NCBI RefSeq assembly: GCF_022347685.1
Contig: NZ_JAKRGF010000004.1
Location: 124,001 to 188,000 of the forward strand
DNA from: Thalassobius sp. Cn5-15
GTDB lineage: Bacteria; Pseudomonadota; Alphaproteobacteria; Rhodobacterales; Rhodobacteraceae
Direction of reading: 5' to 3'
Length of the DNA: 64,000 nucleotides
The translations under genes were made by a program, and so were the position numbers. Below, piece after piece: positions 45,643 to 55,107 of the stretch (within the stretch, counting starts at the first letter, position 1; each line of letters starts with the position of its first letter). Below the pieces are notes generated by a model that was not told the origin of the DNA, searched no databases, and saw nothing but the letters and a program-made list of their open reading frames with translations.

Positions 45643-46551
45643 TTAGTTGGACTTCAGCTTACGCGCTTCGATGATGACTTCATATGCGTCATGATCGATG
45701 GGCTGGACGCCTTTGGCGTCGCCGGCCAGAACACCATAGGCGCAGTCAGGGTCAATCGCGGGCAGCGAGGCCAGCAGCGCGGTGAACTTTACTTTGACAT
45801 CTTCAGGCAGCTCTTTACGCAGCACAAAGGGGCCTTCGGGGATCGGTTTGGATTTCCAGATCTGAACCAATTCGTTCATGTCGATCAGGCCAGCATCCAC
45901 CGCACGACGCAGGGCGCCAGAGGTGTAGCCATCTTCCCATTCGCCCAGACCGTCGGCCCAGGTGACACCGCCATCGAAGTCGCCGTTGTAAACGCCAACG
46001 ATGGTCTGCTCGTGACCGCCGGAGAATTTAACGTCGCCGAAGTAGTCGCCCGAGTCCATAGTGGCGCCGGTGATTTCAGGGATCTCGATCGAGGGGATCA
46101 GGAAGCCGGAGGTAGAGTTCGGATCACCGAAGCCGAAGGTTTTGCCCTTCATCGCTTCCAGTGTTTCAATGCCGCTGTCCTTGCGGGCAAAGCCGATGGA
46201 GTGGTAGCCGTAGCCGCCGTCCAGGTTCACCTTCACCAGAATCGGCTCAACCGCTTCGGGGTCAGACAGATAGGTTTTGGCGTATCCCGACGCGCCCAAC
46301 CAAGCCATGTCGATGGTGCCGCCCAGCAGGCCCTGAATAACGCCGTTATAGTCAGCAGGCGCAAACAGTTTGGTGGGAACGCCCAGCACTTCTTCGGTTT
46401 TGGCGCGCAGGCATTCGTTGTTGTTCAGACGGTCTTGGGCGTTTTCGCCACCCAGCAGGCCGATGCGGAATTCGGTGATGGCTTTGTCTTCGGCCAGAAC
46501 TGGTGTTGTCAGGGCGGTGGTGGCCGCAATGGCCGCGATCAGTTTTTTCAT
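45643..46551 (-). CDS. phnD: Phosphonate ABC transporter substrate-binding protein PhnD
   Basis: The 302-residue protein has a Sec signal peptide (MKKLIAAIAATTALTTPVLA, cleaved before EDK) and a type-II periplasmic binding fold. Characteristic PhnD elements are FRIGLLGGENAQDRLNNNE, IDMAWLGASGYAK and FGDPNSTSGFLIPS, whose serine/threonine side chains bind the phosphonate group. The ATG at 46551 is fixed by the signal peptide. It follows phnC by 76 bases and is ended by a partial terminator. Confidence 0.95.
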   Translation of the reverse strand: MKKLIAAIAATTALTTPVLAEDKAITEFRIGLLGGENAQDRLNNNECLRAKTEEVLGVPTKLFAPADYNGVIQGLLGGTIDMAWLGASGYAKTYLSDPEAVEPILVKVNLDGGYGYHSIGFARKDSGIETLEAMKGKTFGFGDPNSTSGFLIPSIEIPEITGATMDSGDYFGDVKFSGGHEQTIVGVYNGDFDGGVTWADGLGEWEDGYTSGALRRAVDAGLIDMNELVQIWKSKPIPEGPFVLRKELPEDVKVKFTALLASLPAIDPDCAYGVLAGDAKGVQPIDHDAYEVIIEARKLKSN

Positions 46552-46627
46552 CTTCTCTCTCCGATGTTGAACCCTGCCTGTCGCGGCAGGAGATGAAAAC
46601 TTGGTCAATCGTTAATGGGGTATGTCG

Positions 46628-47437
46628 TTACGCTGGCACGGCCGCAGGGCGCTGGGTGTTCAGTGCCTCGATCGAGGTGCTGGTGGCGGCCTCGGAAAAA
46701 CTGGCGTCGGCGCCGTAGATGTCGCGGGCCGCGCCGGTGGTCAGCTGGTCGGGCGTGCCGTCAAAGACCACGCGGCCGTGACGCATGCCGATCACGCGGT
46801 CACAGTAGCGGCGGGCGGTGTCCAGCGTGTGCAGGTTGGCGATGACCAGACGGCCATCCTCGTCATGCAGGCGACGCAGGTCGTCCATCACGATCTGGGC
46901 GTTCATAGGGTCCAGCGAGGCGATGGGTTCATCGGCCAGCACAATCTTCGGATTTTGCATGACCGCGCGGGCAATCGCCACGCGCTGCTGCTGACCGCCA
47001 GACAGGGCTTCAGCCCGTTTGGCGGCGTGACCGGCGATGCCAAGGCGTTCCAGAATGTCCAGAGCGCGGTGAATGTCAGAGGTGGGGTACAGATTGAACA
47101 GTGTCGCTGCGGTCGAACGTTTGTTCAGTGTGCCGTGCAGAACGTTGCTGACAACATCCATGCGCGGCACCAGATTGAACTGCTGAAAGATCATCGCGCA
47201 GTCCGCCTGCCATCGACGTTTGTCCGCGCCTTGCAGGCCGGTCACGTCCTGGCCGTCAAAGACAATGCGGCCTGAGCTGGCGTCTTCCAGACGGTTCAGC
47301 ATCCGCAACATGGTGGATTTGCCCGCGCCTGATGCACCAATCACGCCGATCATCATCGGTTTGTCCACTTTGATCGACACATTGTCGACGGCGGTATTGG
47401 CACCAAAGATCTTGGTCAGGTTTTCGATGTTCAGCAT
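46628..47437 (-). CDS. phnC: Phosphonate ABC transporter ATP-binding protein PhnC
   Basis: The 269-residue ABC ATPase has Walker [18 protein letters not shown]-loop [14 protein letters not shown] typical of PhnC, signature [14 protein letters not shown], Walker [14 protein letters not shown] and the switch histidine in [10 protein letters not shown]. It powers phosphonate import through PhnD/PhnE. It is the first gene of phnCDE1E2; a Pho-box-like repeat lies 55-72 bases upstream. Confidence 0.95.
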   Translation of the reverse strand: MLNIENLTKIFGANTAVDNVSIKVDKPMMIGVIGASGAGKSTMLRMLNRLEDASSGRIVFDGQDVTGLQGADKRRWQADCAMIFQQFNLVPRMDVVSNVLHGTLNKRSTAATLFNLYPTSDIHRALDILERLGIAGHAAKRAEALSGGQQQRVAIARAVMQNPKIVLADEPIASLDPMNAQIVMDDLRRLHDEDGRLVIANLHTLDTARRYCDRVIGMRHGRVVFDGTPDQLTTGAARDIYGADASFSEAATSTSIEALNTQRPAAVPA

Positions 47438-47471
47438 GGTCTGTCCCCAGTTCGTTAGGACAGCCTGCTAA

Positions 47472-47488
47472 AGCGATCAGGAATCGCT
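47472..47488. repeat. Inverted repeat AGCGAT-N5-ATCGCT in the phnC leader
   Basis: A perfect 6-bp inverted repeat (47472-47477 and 47483-47488) sits between the Pho-box-like element and the phnC start. It could be an operator or a leader hairpin; no trend with other sites in the window is seen. Confidence 0.35.
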
Positions 47489-47491
47489 CAG

Positions 47492-47509
47492 TTGACAGTT
47501 TGATTAAAG
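47492..47509 (-). promoter_or_regulatory. Pho-box-like direct repeat upstream of phnC
   Basis: On the minus strand CTTTAAT (47509-47503), four bases, CTGTCAA (47498-47492) match the PhoB half-site CTGTCAT at five and six of seven positions, with the normal four-base spacer. Phosphate-starvation control of a phosphonate importer fits biology well. Matching is by eye. Confidence 0.6.
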
Positions 47510-47557
47510 TTTTGTGACCCCCCCGACTTGGGCTGTTTGAAGCTACGGGAGGCTAGA

Positions 47558-48310
47558 TCATTCCTGTGACCGCAGTTTTGACCGCATCACATGACCGGGC
47601 AGAATGGCGAAGTTCTTGGCATAACGCGACGCCAGCCGCGCTGGATTGCCCAGCATCCGCCATAGCCATTCCATTGCCATCTGGCGAACCCATCGCGGTG
47701 CGCGTGTCTGCGTTCCCGCCAGAAAATCCAAGCCCGCCCCTATAGAGACAAAGCCAAGGTCGGGCGTCAGCTGACGGCCGCGCGCGGCGAACCGCTCTTG
47801 TTTTGGAGCCCCCAGTGCCAACAGGCAGACCCGCGCGCCTGCATCCTGCGCAGCGTTCAGAATATCGACGGCCTCCTCACCCATCGGGTCAAACCCCATC
47901 TTGGGTGCATGTTGATAGGCGATTTTCAGATCGGGATTTTCAGCGCGCAGCGCCTCCGCCGCGCGGGACAGGGCGTCTGCCTGGCTGCCGATCAGCGCAA
48001 TCGGTACCTGATGCGCAGCACAGAGTGTGGTGATCGGCAGAACCAGATCGGACCCCGGCATCAGATCTACAGGCCGGCCCGCCAGCCGTGACATCCAGAC
48101 AATCGGGTTGCCATCAGCCACCACCAGATCCTGTGCTCGATAGGCCTGCCGGAATGCCTCATCACGGCGCAGTTTTTCCAGATGGTCCATGTTCAGTGTC
48201 GCCAGCGCAAATCCTTGATGGGCTTCAAACCGCTGTACCAGCGCCTGCTGCAACCCCGCCCATTCAGCGACATTCACTGAGAGAGAGTAGGACCCGATCC
48301 AGAATTTCAT
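47558..48310 (-). CDS. WecG/TagA/CpsF-family glycosyltransferase
   Basis: The 250-residue protein matches the GT26 family: LATLNMDHLEKLRRDEAFRQ near residue 38, VVADGNPIVWMSRLAG near residue 64, and ALGAPKQERFAARG near residue 165. Such enzymes add N-acetylmannosaminuronic acid, N-acetylmannosamine or related sugars to a lipid-linked intermediate at the membrane face. It is divergent from the polysaccharide operon that begins at 48506, sharing a 195-base control region. It is probably an early glycosyltransferase of that locus. The exact sugar cannot be read from sequence. Confidence 0.9.
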   Translation of the reverse strand: MKFWIGSYSLSVNVAEWAGLQQALVQRFEAHQGFALATLNMDHLEKLRRDEAFRQAYRAQDLVVADGNPIVWMSRLAGRPVDLMPGSDLVLPITTLCAAHQVPIALIGSQADALSRAAEALRAENPDLKIAYQHAPKMGFDPMGEEAVDILNAAQDAGARVCLLALGAPKQERFAARGRQLTPDLGFVSIGAGLDFLAGTQTRAPRWVRQMAMEWLWRMLGNPARLASRYAKNFAILPGHVMRSKLRSQE

Positions 48311-48466
48311 GCAATTCCCCGATACACTGGATTAATTACGTTGGTTATGACTTTATAAATATCGCAATAGTAGATGCGACTTCGCTATCAAATTGAAGGG
48401 GCTTTGCCCAGTATTGGCTTTGGGCGTGGTTTCTGACGCACTATGTGACAATACGCACGACGTTCA

Positions 48467-48488
48467 GGCCCACCACGAAGAGTGGGCC
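48467..48488 (+). promoter_or_regulatory. Leader hairpin before the second polysaccharide operon
   Basis: GGCCCAC (48467-48473) and GTGGGCC (48482-48488) form a perfect 7-bp stem with an eight-base loop, immediately before GGAGGGTGA and the GTG start at 48506. No T-run follows, so it may affect translation or mRNA stability. Confidence 0.45.
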
Positions 48489-48505
48489 GTGTTGGAGGGT
48501 GACAA

Positions 48506-49636
48506 GTGATCAAAGGCGATGTGGTTCTGATAGGTTGCGGCTTTGTTGCCGACCTCTATATGCGGTCATTTCAGACTTTCCCCGGTATTCGTATCCTTGG
48601 CGCTTATGATCACGCCCCCGCGCGGCTGCAGCGGTTTTGCGATTACTGGGATTTGCCGCGCTTTGCCTCGCTGTCTGATTGTCTGGCGGCGCTGCCGCAG
48701 GGCGGTGTGGCGCTGAATCTGACCAACCCGTCAGCGCATTTTGTGGTCAACAAGGCGATTTTGGACGCAGGTCATCATTGCTATTCGGAAAAGCCACTGG
48801 CCTTGGAAATGACAGAGGCGAAGGTGCTCTATGATCTGGCACAGGCGCGTGGGCTGATGCTGTCTTCGGCCCCCTGTAGCGTGCTGGGGGAGGCGGCGCA
48901 GACACTGGCGCAGGCGGTGCGTGATAAGGTGGCTGGCCCCGTTCGATTAATCTACGCAGAGCTGGACGATGGGTTCATTCCGCAGGCTCCGCTAGAGGAT
49001 TGGAAGAGTGAGAGTGGCGCGCCCTGGCCTTTTGAGGATGAGTTTCAGGTGGGCTGCACGCTGGAACATGCGGGGTATTACCTCAGCTGGTTGATTGCGA
49101 TGTTCGGCACCGTGCGTCGGGTTGTTGCCGCCTCGGCAGAGGTGTTGCCGGACAAGCGCGGCGTAGCAGATACCGCGCCCGATTTTTCGGTCGCAACCCT
49201 GTTTTTTGAAGCGGGCCCGGTGGTGCGGTTGACCTGTTCCATCGCCGCGCCCCATGATCACCAGATCCGCGTTGTTGGCGACAAAGGCGTCTTGGTGGTG
49301 AAACAGGCCTGGCACAATGGCGCGGCCGTGCGATTTCATCGCCGGTTCCGATTGCGCCGACGCTTGATCGACAGCCCATTGGGGCGTCGTCAGCGCTTGC
49401 GGGAGGTAACGCCGCCCAAGGTCGGGCGGCGCGGCGCGGCCTCGATGAACTTCGCGCTTGGCGTGGCAGAGATGTTGGCCGCTCTGGTGGATGATCGGGG
49501 CTGCAGATTGTCGAATGAGTTCGCGCTTCACCTTAATGAGGTCACATTGGCCATTCAAAACGCGGGCGAAACATCGGGTGCATGCACGATGACCAGCCGC
49601 TGTCCGCCGATGGCGACGGTTGGCTGGCCAGCGTAA
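48506..49636 (+). CDS. Gfo/Idh/MocA-family NAD(P)-dependent oxidoreductase
   Basis: The 376-residue protein starts at GTG with GGAGGG upstream. It has a Rossmann fold with VVLIGCGFVADLY at the N-terminus and the family's catalytic lysine motif YSEKPLALEM near residue 94, followed by the C-terminal beta-sheet domain. Such enzymes oxidise or reduce nucleotide sugars, for example in the making of uronic or amino-sugar precursors. It is first in the operon of sugar-modifying enzymes and glycosyltransferases, so its substrate is probably a sugar nucleotide. Confidence 0.85.
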   Translation: MIKGDVVLIGCGFVADLYMRSFQTFPGIRILGAYDHAPARLQRFCDYWDLPRFASLSDCLAALPQGGVALNLTNPSAHFVVNKAILDAGHHCYSEKPLALEMTEAKVLYDLAQARGLMLSSAPCSVLGEAAQTLAQAVRDKVAGPVRLIYAELDDGFIPQAPLEDWKSESGAPWPFEDEFQVGCTLEHAGYYLSWLIAMFGTVRRVVAASAEVLPDKRGVADTAPDFSVATLFFEAGPVVRLTCSIAAPHDHQIRVVGDKGVLVVKQAWHNGAAVRFHRRFRLRRRLIDSPLGRRQRLREVTPPKVGRRGAASMNFALGVAEMLAALVDDRGCRLSNEFALHLNEVTLAIQNAGETSGACTMTSRCPPMATVGWPA

Positions 49637-49688
49637 CGAAGGGCGTCAATAGTTTAGACGATCTGGTGTTTGAGTAGATGAGGGTTTT

Positions 49689-50693
49689 GTGACAGATCAG
49701 GCAATGCAAGGCAAAGAGACGGGGCAGGTGTTGCGGCTGTTGATCACCGGCGCGACGGGCGCGTTGGGGTGTGAAGTGGTGCGCCAGTGTCTGGTCGCGG
49801 GCCATCATCTGACGTTGGTTGTACGTGATCCGTCCCGCTGTCCGCCAGCGTGGCGGATTGATCAACGCATTACAGTGGTTGAGCGTGATCTGACCTCAAT
49901 AACCGAGCTGCCGCAGGCAGATGTGGTGCTGCACCTCGCGGCGTCCCTCTCTGGCGATGCTGCGAAGCAGCAGAAAAATACCGTCGAGGCGACGCAGTCG
50001 TTGATGTGCGCAGCACAGCGAAGCGAGGTGCCTCCTGCGATCGTGCTGGCGGGGTCGATGTCTGTTTATTCGGCGATGCATCTGTCTGCGGGGGATGTGG
50101 TGGACGAAACCCGACCACTAGAGGATCAGCCGCATCTGCGAGACGCCTATTGTCACGCCAAGTTGGCGCAGGAACAGATGTGTCGCGACGCTGCTGTTGC
50201 CATGAACGTCCCGCTGCAAATCCTGCGGATTGGGGCCATTTGGGGCCCGGGGCGTTTGTGGAATGCCCATCTTGGCGTCATGTTGGGGCCGGTTTTCTTG
50301 CGTCTTGAAAACAAGGGCGAGTTGCCGCTATCCCACATTCGCCATGCTGCACAGGCGCTGCGATTGGCGGCAGAGGCGGCGGCGCGCGGGCAGTCGGATG
50401 TGATCAATGTGGTGGACAGTGATTTGCCGGATCGCACAACCTATCTGGCGCAGCATCGGCGCACAGGCTGGCCGCGTCTGGTGCTGCCGTTCCCATGGAA
50501 AATATTGGCGCTGGCAGCGCGGTTGACCCGGTCCTGTTTGCCGATTGGTCTGTTGAAATTGCCAACTATACGCTATCGTATGATGCCATTGCGTTTTGCC
50601 AACACGGCATTGACCGAACGCCTCAAATGGCGGCCTGAGGCAGGGTTTCAGACATTGATGGATGAGGCCGTGCGGCGGGGGGGTAAGCCATGA
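49689..50693 (+). CDS. NAD-dependent epimerase/dehydratase (extended SDR)
   Basis: The 334-residue protein starts at GTG 49689 with GATGAGGG upstream. It has the NAD-binding glycine motif LITGATGALGCEVVR near residue 17 and the active-site YCHAK (YxxxK) near residue 155, with the serine in VLAGSMSVY. It probably epimerises or dehydrates a nucleotide sugar. Its stop overlaps the next start (ATGA), linking it to the GT4 gene. Confidence 0.87.
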   Translation: MTDQAMQGKETGQVLRLLITGATGALGCEVVRQCLVAGHHLTLVVRDPSRCPPAWRIDQRITVVERDLTSITELPQADVVLHLAASLSGDAAKQQKNTVEATQSLMCAAQRSEVPPAIVLAGSMSVYSAMHLSAGDVVDETRPLEDQPHLRDAYCHAKLAQEQMCRDAAVAMNVPLQILRIGAIWGPGRLWNAHLGVMLGPVFLRLENKGELPLSHIRHAAQALRLAAEAAARGQSDVINVVDSDLPDRTTYLAQHRRTGWPRLVLPFPWKILALAARLTRSCLPIGLLKLPTIRYRMMPLRFANTALTERLKWRPEAGFQTLMDEAVRRGGKP

Positions 50694-51961
50694 CTGATCA
50701 GATCCACATCGCCTACCTCACTGGTGAATATCCTCGCGCTACCGATACTTTCATCCAGCGTGAGGTTGCGGCGCTGCGCGATCAGGGATTTACCGTCTCC
50801 ACCTGTTCCATCCGCCGCACAGGGGCGGAACATCTGGTAGGCGCCGAACAGTGCGCCGAACAGGCTCGCACCTTCCATGTGCTGGAGGCTGCGCTGAGCC
50901 CGTTGACCGCTCTGCGCGCGCACTGGCGGGCGCTGTGCAACCCGCGTCGTTATCTGCGGGCGCTGAAACTTGCGCTAACAACCTCTCCCGGCGGGATCAA
51001 ACCGACGATTTATCAGCTGTTCTACTTTGCCGAAGCTGTGGTGCTGGCTGATCATCTACGGACCCATGACGTGCAGCATCTGCACAACCACATTGCCAAG
51101 GCCAGCTGCACCGTGGCCATGCTATGCGAGGAGTTAAGCGGTATTCCCTATAGCTTCACCCTGCATGGGCCGGACATCTTCTTTGAACCCATACGCTGGC
51201 GTCTGGATGCGAAAATCGCGCGGGCGCGGTTTGTTGTCTGCATCAGTGATTTCTGTCGCTCACAAGGGATGAGTTTTGCGCACCGTCGCGATTGGTCGCG
51301 GATGCACATCGTGCACTGCGGCGTGACGCCAGAGCGGTATGACAGCGCGCCCAATCGCACTGGCAATCACCTGTTGTTCGTGGGGCGTCTGGCCGCTGTT
51401 AAAGGCGTGCCTGTCTTGTTGGAGGCGCTGGTCGAGGCGCGGCGCGAAAACCCCGAACTGCATCTGTCTCTGATTGGAGATGGGCCCGAGCGGGCAGAGT
51501 TGGAGGCCGAGGCGCAGGCGCTGGGATTGGGGCATGCGGTTCAGTTCCTTGGCTACCGTTCGCAGTCAGCGGTTGCGGAAATGCTATCCGAGGTGGACGC
51601 ATTGGTCCTGCCCAGTTTCGCCGAAGGTGTTCCCGTGGTGTTGATGGAGGCAATGGCCGCAGGCCTGCCCGTGGTCACAACCCGCATCGCGGGCATTCCC
51701 GAACTGGTGGATGATGGGGTCAGCGGTCATGTGGTGTCACCGGGCGATGTTGATGCGTTGAGACGTGCATTGCGCGACGTGCTGGCGGATGCTGACGGCG
51801 CCGCACAGATGGGCGCAGCGGGTCGCGCCAAGGTGAAGGCTGAATTTGACATCGCGCAGGAGGCGGCGCGCTTGGGTGGCTTGTTCCGTGCTTATCATGG
51901 GGGCAAATCGCCGAATGTGGTGCGCGCGCCATTGCCAGATAAGGCGGGGGATCGACCATGA
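50690..51961 (+). CDS. Glycosyltransferase family 4 protein
   Basis: The 423-residue protein is a GT-B glycosyltransferase: an N-terminal acceptor domain starting HIAYLTGEYPRATDTFIQRE, and a C-terminal donor domain with LLFVGRLAAVKGVPVLLEAL near residue 225 and the EX7E-type motif FAEGVPVVLMEAMAAGLPVV near residue 307. It is close to colanic-acid-type enzymes that transfer a sugar from NDP-sugar with retention. ATGA overlaps at both ends couple it to the epimerase and the GT2. Confidence 0.92.
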   Translation: MTDQIHIAYLTGEYPRATDTFIQREVAALRDQGFTVSTCSIRRTGAEHLVGAEQCAEQARTFHVLEAALSPLTALRAHWRALCNPRRYLRALKLALTTSPGGIKPTIYQLFYFAEAVVLADHLRTHDVQHLHNHIAKASCTVAMLCEELSGIPYSFTLHGPDIFFEPIRWRLDAKIARARFVVCISDFCRSQGMSFAHRRDWSRMHIVHCGVTPERYDSAPNRTGNHLLFVGRLAAVKGVPVLLEALVEARRENPELHLSLIGDGPERAELEAEAQALGLGHAVQFLGYRSQSAVAEMLSEVDALVLPSFAEGVPVVLMEAMAAGLPVVTTRIAGIPELVDDGVSGHVVSPGDVDALRRALRDVLADADGAAQMGAAGRAKVKAEFDIAQEAARLGGLFRAYHGGKSPNVVRAPLPDKAGDRP

Positions 51962-52929
51962 CCCAGCCCACCGTCGCCGCCGTTGCCATTGGCCGTAACG
52001 AAGGGGAACGCTTGATCCGCTGCCTTATCAGCCTGCGCGGGCAGGTGGATCAGGTGGTCTATGTTGATTCCGGTTCCACCGATGGATCTGTGCAGGCAGC
52101 GCGGGATTTGGGTGTTGCGGTGGTGGAGTTGGACGCCTCTGCGCCCTTCACCGCCGCGCGGGCGCGCAATGCGGGGTTTGACGTCTTGCGTCAGGATTTG
52201 CCCACGTTCGTGCAATTCGTCGATGGCGACTGCGGGGTTGAAGATGGCTGGATTGCCGCCGCACTGGATGCTTTTTCGGGGCGCGAGGATTTGGCCATTG
52301 TCACCGGATGGCGCTACGAGGTGCATCCTGAGGCCAGTGTTTACAACCGCCTCGTGGACTATGAATGGCACCGTCCAGCTGGTGACATTAGTGCCTGCGG
52401 GGGCGACATGATGGTGCGCAGTGCGGATTTCATCGCGGTGGGTGGATTTGACCCAACCGTGATTGCCGCCGAAGATGATGAGTTCTGCACCCGCCTTCGC
52501 AAATCCGGCAGGCATCTGCTGCGTATCCCGCTGGCGATGACGCGCCATGACGCAGCTATGTTGCGCTTTGGTCAATGGTGGCAGCGCGCGGTACGATCCG
52601 GCCATGGCTTTGCGCAGGTGGGGGATTTGCACCCCGATTACTTTCGTCCTGAACGGCGGCGTGTGATGCTGTACGGTGGCGTGCTGCCTGCGATCGCCCT
52701 TATCGGGGCCCTATGGTTCTGGCCGCTACTGCTGCTGGTGGTTGCCCTCTATACGATATCGTATGGTCGCACAGTGCAGGGGCTACGGCGCGGGGATTTG
52801 CCGCGTAAAGAGGCATTGCATCAGGCTCTCTTCCTCAGCCTGTCGAAATGTCCCAATCTTTCCGGCATGATCCGCTACCATCTGCGCAAAGCGCGCGGGC
52901 GTGCCATGCATATTATTGAATACAAGTAA
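51958..52929 (+). CDS. Glycosyltransferase family 2 protein
   Basis: The 323-residue GT-A enzyme has VAAVAIGRNEGERLIRCL at its start, VVYVDSGSTDGSVQAARDLG near residue 30 and the metal-binding DGD in FVQFVDGDCGVED near residue 85. One or two C-terminal hydrophobic helices (about residues 236-262) may hold it at the membrane. It transfers a sugar, with inversion, to the growing polysaccharide repeat. The start overlaps the GT4 stop (ATGA). Confidence 0.9.
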   Translation: MTQPTVAAVAIGRNEGERLIRCLISLRGQVDQVVYVDSGSTDGSVQAARDLGVAVVELDASAPFTAARARNAGFDVLRQDLPTFVQFVDGDCGVEDGWIAAALDAFSGREDLAIVTGWRYEVHPEASVYNRLVDYEWHRPAGDISACGGDMMVRSADFIAVGGFDPTVIAAEDDEFCTRLRKSGRHLLRIPLAMTRHDAAMLRFGQWWQRAVRSGHGFAQVGDLHPDYFRPERRRVMLYGGVLPAIALIGALWFWPLLLLVVALYTISYGRTVQGLRRGDLPRKEALHQALFLSLSKCPNLSGMIRYHLRKARGRAMHIIEYK

Positions 52930-52940
52930 GGAGGCCCGAT

Positions 52941-55028
52941 TTGCCGCATTCTTCCTCCACCCCTCGCCGGATCGGCATTATTGGCGCTGGCTATATCGCC
53001 ACCTGGCACGCAGATGCGCTGAAGGCTTCGCCTCATGCGACTGTGACGGCTGTTTGTGACGTGTCGCTTAGTACGGCAGAAGCTTTGGCAGCGGGGTACG
53101 GTGCGCAGGCTTTTGGGTCGGTGGCCGATATGGTGGCGGCCGAGGTGGTTGATGCGGTGCACATCTTGACGCCGCCGCATTTACACCTGCCCATCGCGCT
53201 GGAGTGCATTGCGGCAGGACTGGACATACTGGTGGAGAAGCCAGTAGCAGAAAGTGCGGCTGAGCTGCGCCAGATTGCGGATGCCGCAGCGGCGGCTGGG
53301 GTGCAGTTTCACGCCGGTCACAACTTCCTTGCCGTACCGGGCTATCAGCGGCTGAAACAGGCGTTGGATCAGGGCCGCATCGGGCGGCTGTCATCGGTTG
53401 AGGTGAACTGGCATCTGCCCTTGGCCCCGTTGCGGTCGGGGCCGTATGGTTTGTGGCTGCTGCGAGAGGCCCGCAACTTGCTGCTGGAATTGGGTCCGCA
53501 TCCGTTTTCTTTTGCTGTGGACCTGCTGGGTCCGCTGACGATCAAACACCTAGAGGTCAACCAGCCGATCACCCTGCCGGGTGGGGCGGTGCGCCATCAG
53601 GGCTGGCGCATCCTGGCAGAGGCAGGGGATGTGGCGGTGACGCTGAATCTGTCGATGGTGGAAACTCATGATGACCGCTCGCTCACTTTGCGGGGATCGT
53701 CGGGTTTGGCGCGGCTTGATTATGCGGCGGACGCTTTGGTTCTGGCGTCTGACAATGCGGCGGATCTGGTGATGAACCCGTTCTTGAAACAGATGTCTCT
53801 GGCGGGGCAGCACCTGCGCGAGGGGGTGGTGAACGCCGCCCGACAGTTGGTGACATTGAATCAGAAATCGCCCTACGGCCTCAGCTTCCGCGGTATGGTC
53901 GATGCGGTCTGGGGGCCGCAAACTTCGCCACAGTTTGCGCCCGAGGGGGCGGGCCATGTGATGCAGGCGATTGACGATGCTCTGGCGATGATGCCTGCGC
54001 CGGTTGAGGCTATGACAGTCACCGGCACCCCCGCCCCCCGCGTGATGGTCATTGGGGGTACCGGATTTATCGGCCGCAACCTGACCCGTCGTCTGGTTGC
54101 CGCAGGGCATGATGTACGGGTTCTCAGCCGGGGATCGTTTGGACCTTTTGCCGATCTTGCCGATCATGTGGAAACCATGGCCGTTAGCCTGCGAGACAAA
54201 CAGGCCCTTATCGCGGCGATGGACGGCATCGACGTGGTGTTCAATCTGGCGAAGTCTATGGATAACACATGGGAGGCCGCGCTGGAAAACGATGTGGGGA
54301 CTGCCCTGCGCATTGCTGAGGCGGCACAGGATGCGGGTGTGAAGCGGCTGATCTACACCGGGACCATCGCATCCTACGACATGTCGGATCCACGCCAGAC
54401 AATTACCGAGGATACGGAATTCGGTGACATGTCCAGTCGCAACCTCTATGCGCGCTCCAAGGCGGAGTGTGAGGCGCGGCTGCTTCAAATGCACTGCGAC
54501 AGTGACCTGCCTTTGGTCATTGCCCGCCCCGGTATCGTGATTGGCGAAGGTGGGCCGCTACAACATTGGGGCATCGGGCGTTGGCATGGTGCCGGGGCGG
54601 TGCGGATCTGGGGCGGTGGTGACCATACGCTGCCGTTTGTGCTGGCCGATGATGTGTCTGATGCGCTGATTATGATGATGGACCACTCTGATGCGGTGGG
54701 CCGTAGTTTCAATCTGATTGGCGACCCCATGTTGTCTGCGCGCGGCTATTTCGACGCGATCGAGCAGTCGCTGGGCGCACGGATAAAGGTGCGTCGCGGC
54801 AGCCTCATTGTCTTCTGGGCGGTGGATGGGATGAAGTATCTGCTGAAAACTAAGGTGCTGCGCCGCCATGGTGTTGTGCGTCCCTCGCTCAAGGATTGGC
54901 AGAGTCGCGCGCATTTCTCCCTTTTTGACAATGCGCAGCCTAAAGCGGTGCTGGGCTGGCAGCCGGAAGCGGACGCAAAGCGTTTTGTGGACCGTGGCAT
55001 CCGCGACGCAAACCTGTTCGGTCTATAG
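52941..55028 (+). CDS. Fusion of a Gfo/Idh/MocA oxidoreductase and an SDR epimerase
   Basis: The 695-residue protein joins two NAD-dependent enzymes. Residues 1 to about 350 are a MocA-type oxidoreductase (IGIIGAGYIATWHADAL near residue 11, LVEKPVAESAAEL near residue 96). Residues from about 368 form an extended SDR (VMVIGGTGFIGRNLTRRLVA, then YARSK as YxxxK, with IYTGTIASY before it). TTG at 52941 is the start, with AAGGAGG six bases upstream and no in-frame ATG at a better place. It would carry out two consecutive steps on one sugar nucleotide, for example oxidation or reduction plus epimerisation; the substrate is unknown. Confidence 0.88.
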   Translation: MPHSSSTPRRIGIIGAGYIATWHADALKASPHATVTAVCDVSLSTAEALAAGYGAQAFGSVADMVAAEVVDAVHILTPPHLHLPIALECIAAGLDILVEKPVAESAAELRQIADAAAAAGVQFHAGHNFLAVPGYQRLKQALDQGRIGRLSSVEVNWHLPLAPLRSGPYGLWLLREARNLLLELGPHPFSFAVDLLGPLTIKHLEVNQPITLPGGAVRHQGWRILAEAGDVAVTLNLSMVETHDDRSLTLRGSSGLARLDYAADALVLASDNAADLVMNPFLKQMSLAGQHLREGVVNAARQLVTLNQKSPYGLSFRGMVDAVWGPQTSPQFAPEGAGHVMQAIDDALAMMPAPVEAMTVTGTPAPRVMVIGGTGFIGRNLTRRLVAAGHDVRVLSRGSFGPFADLADHVETMAVSLRDKQALIAAMDGIDVVFNLAKSMDNTWEAALENDVGTALRIAEAAQDAGVKRLIYTGTIASYDMSDPRQTITEDTEFGDMSSRNLYARSKAECEARLLQMHCDSDLPLVIARPGIVIGEGGPLQHWGIGRWHGAGAVRIWGGGDHTLPFVLADDVSDALIMMMDHSDAVGRSFNLIGDPMLSARGYFDAIEQSLGARIKVRRGSLIVFWAVDGMKYLLKTKVLRRHGVVRPSLKDWQSRAHFSLFDNAQPKAVLGWQPEADAKRFVDRGIRDANLFGL

Positions 55029-55107
55029 AAATCTGGTGCTTTACCGGCTGTTCACCACGATGCGGGCACATTTTTGCCTATGTTCGCGCGCTACATGAAG
55101 GAGAGGT

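Noticed and set aside
45532-46596. 354-codon plus-strand frame opposite phnD
   Set aside because: Antisense to phnD, which has a signal peptide and full family match.
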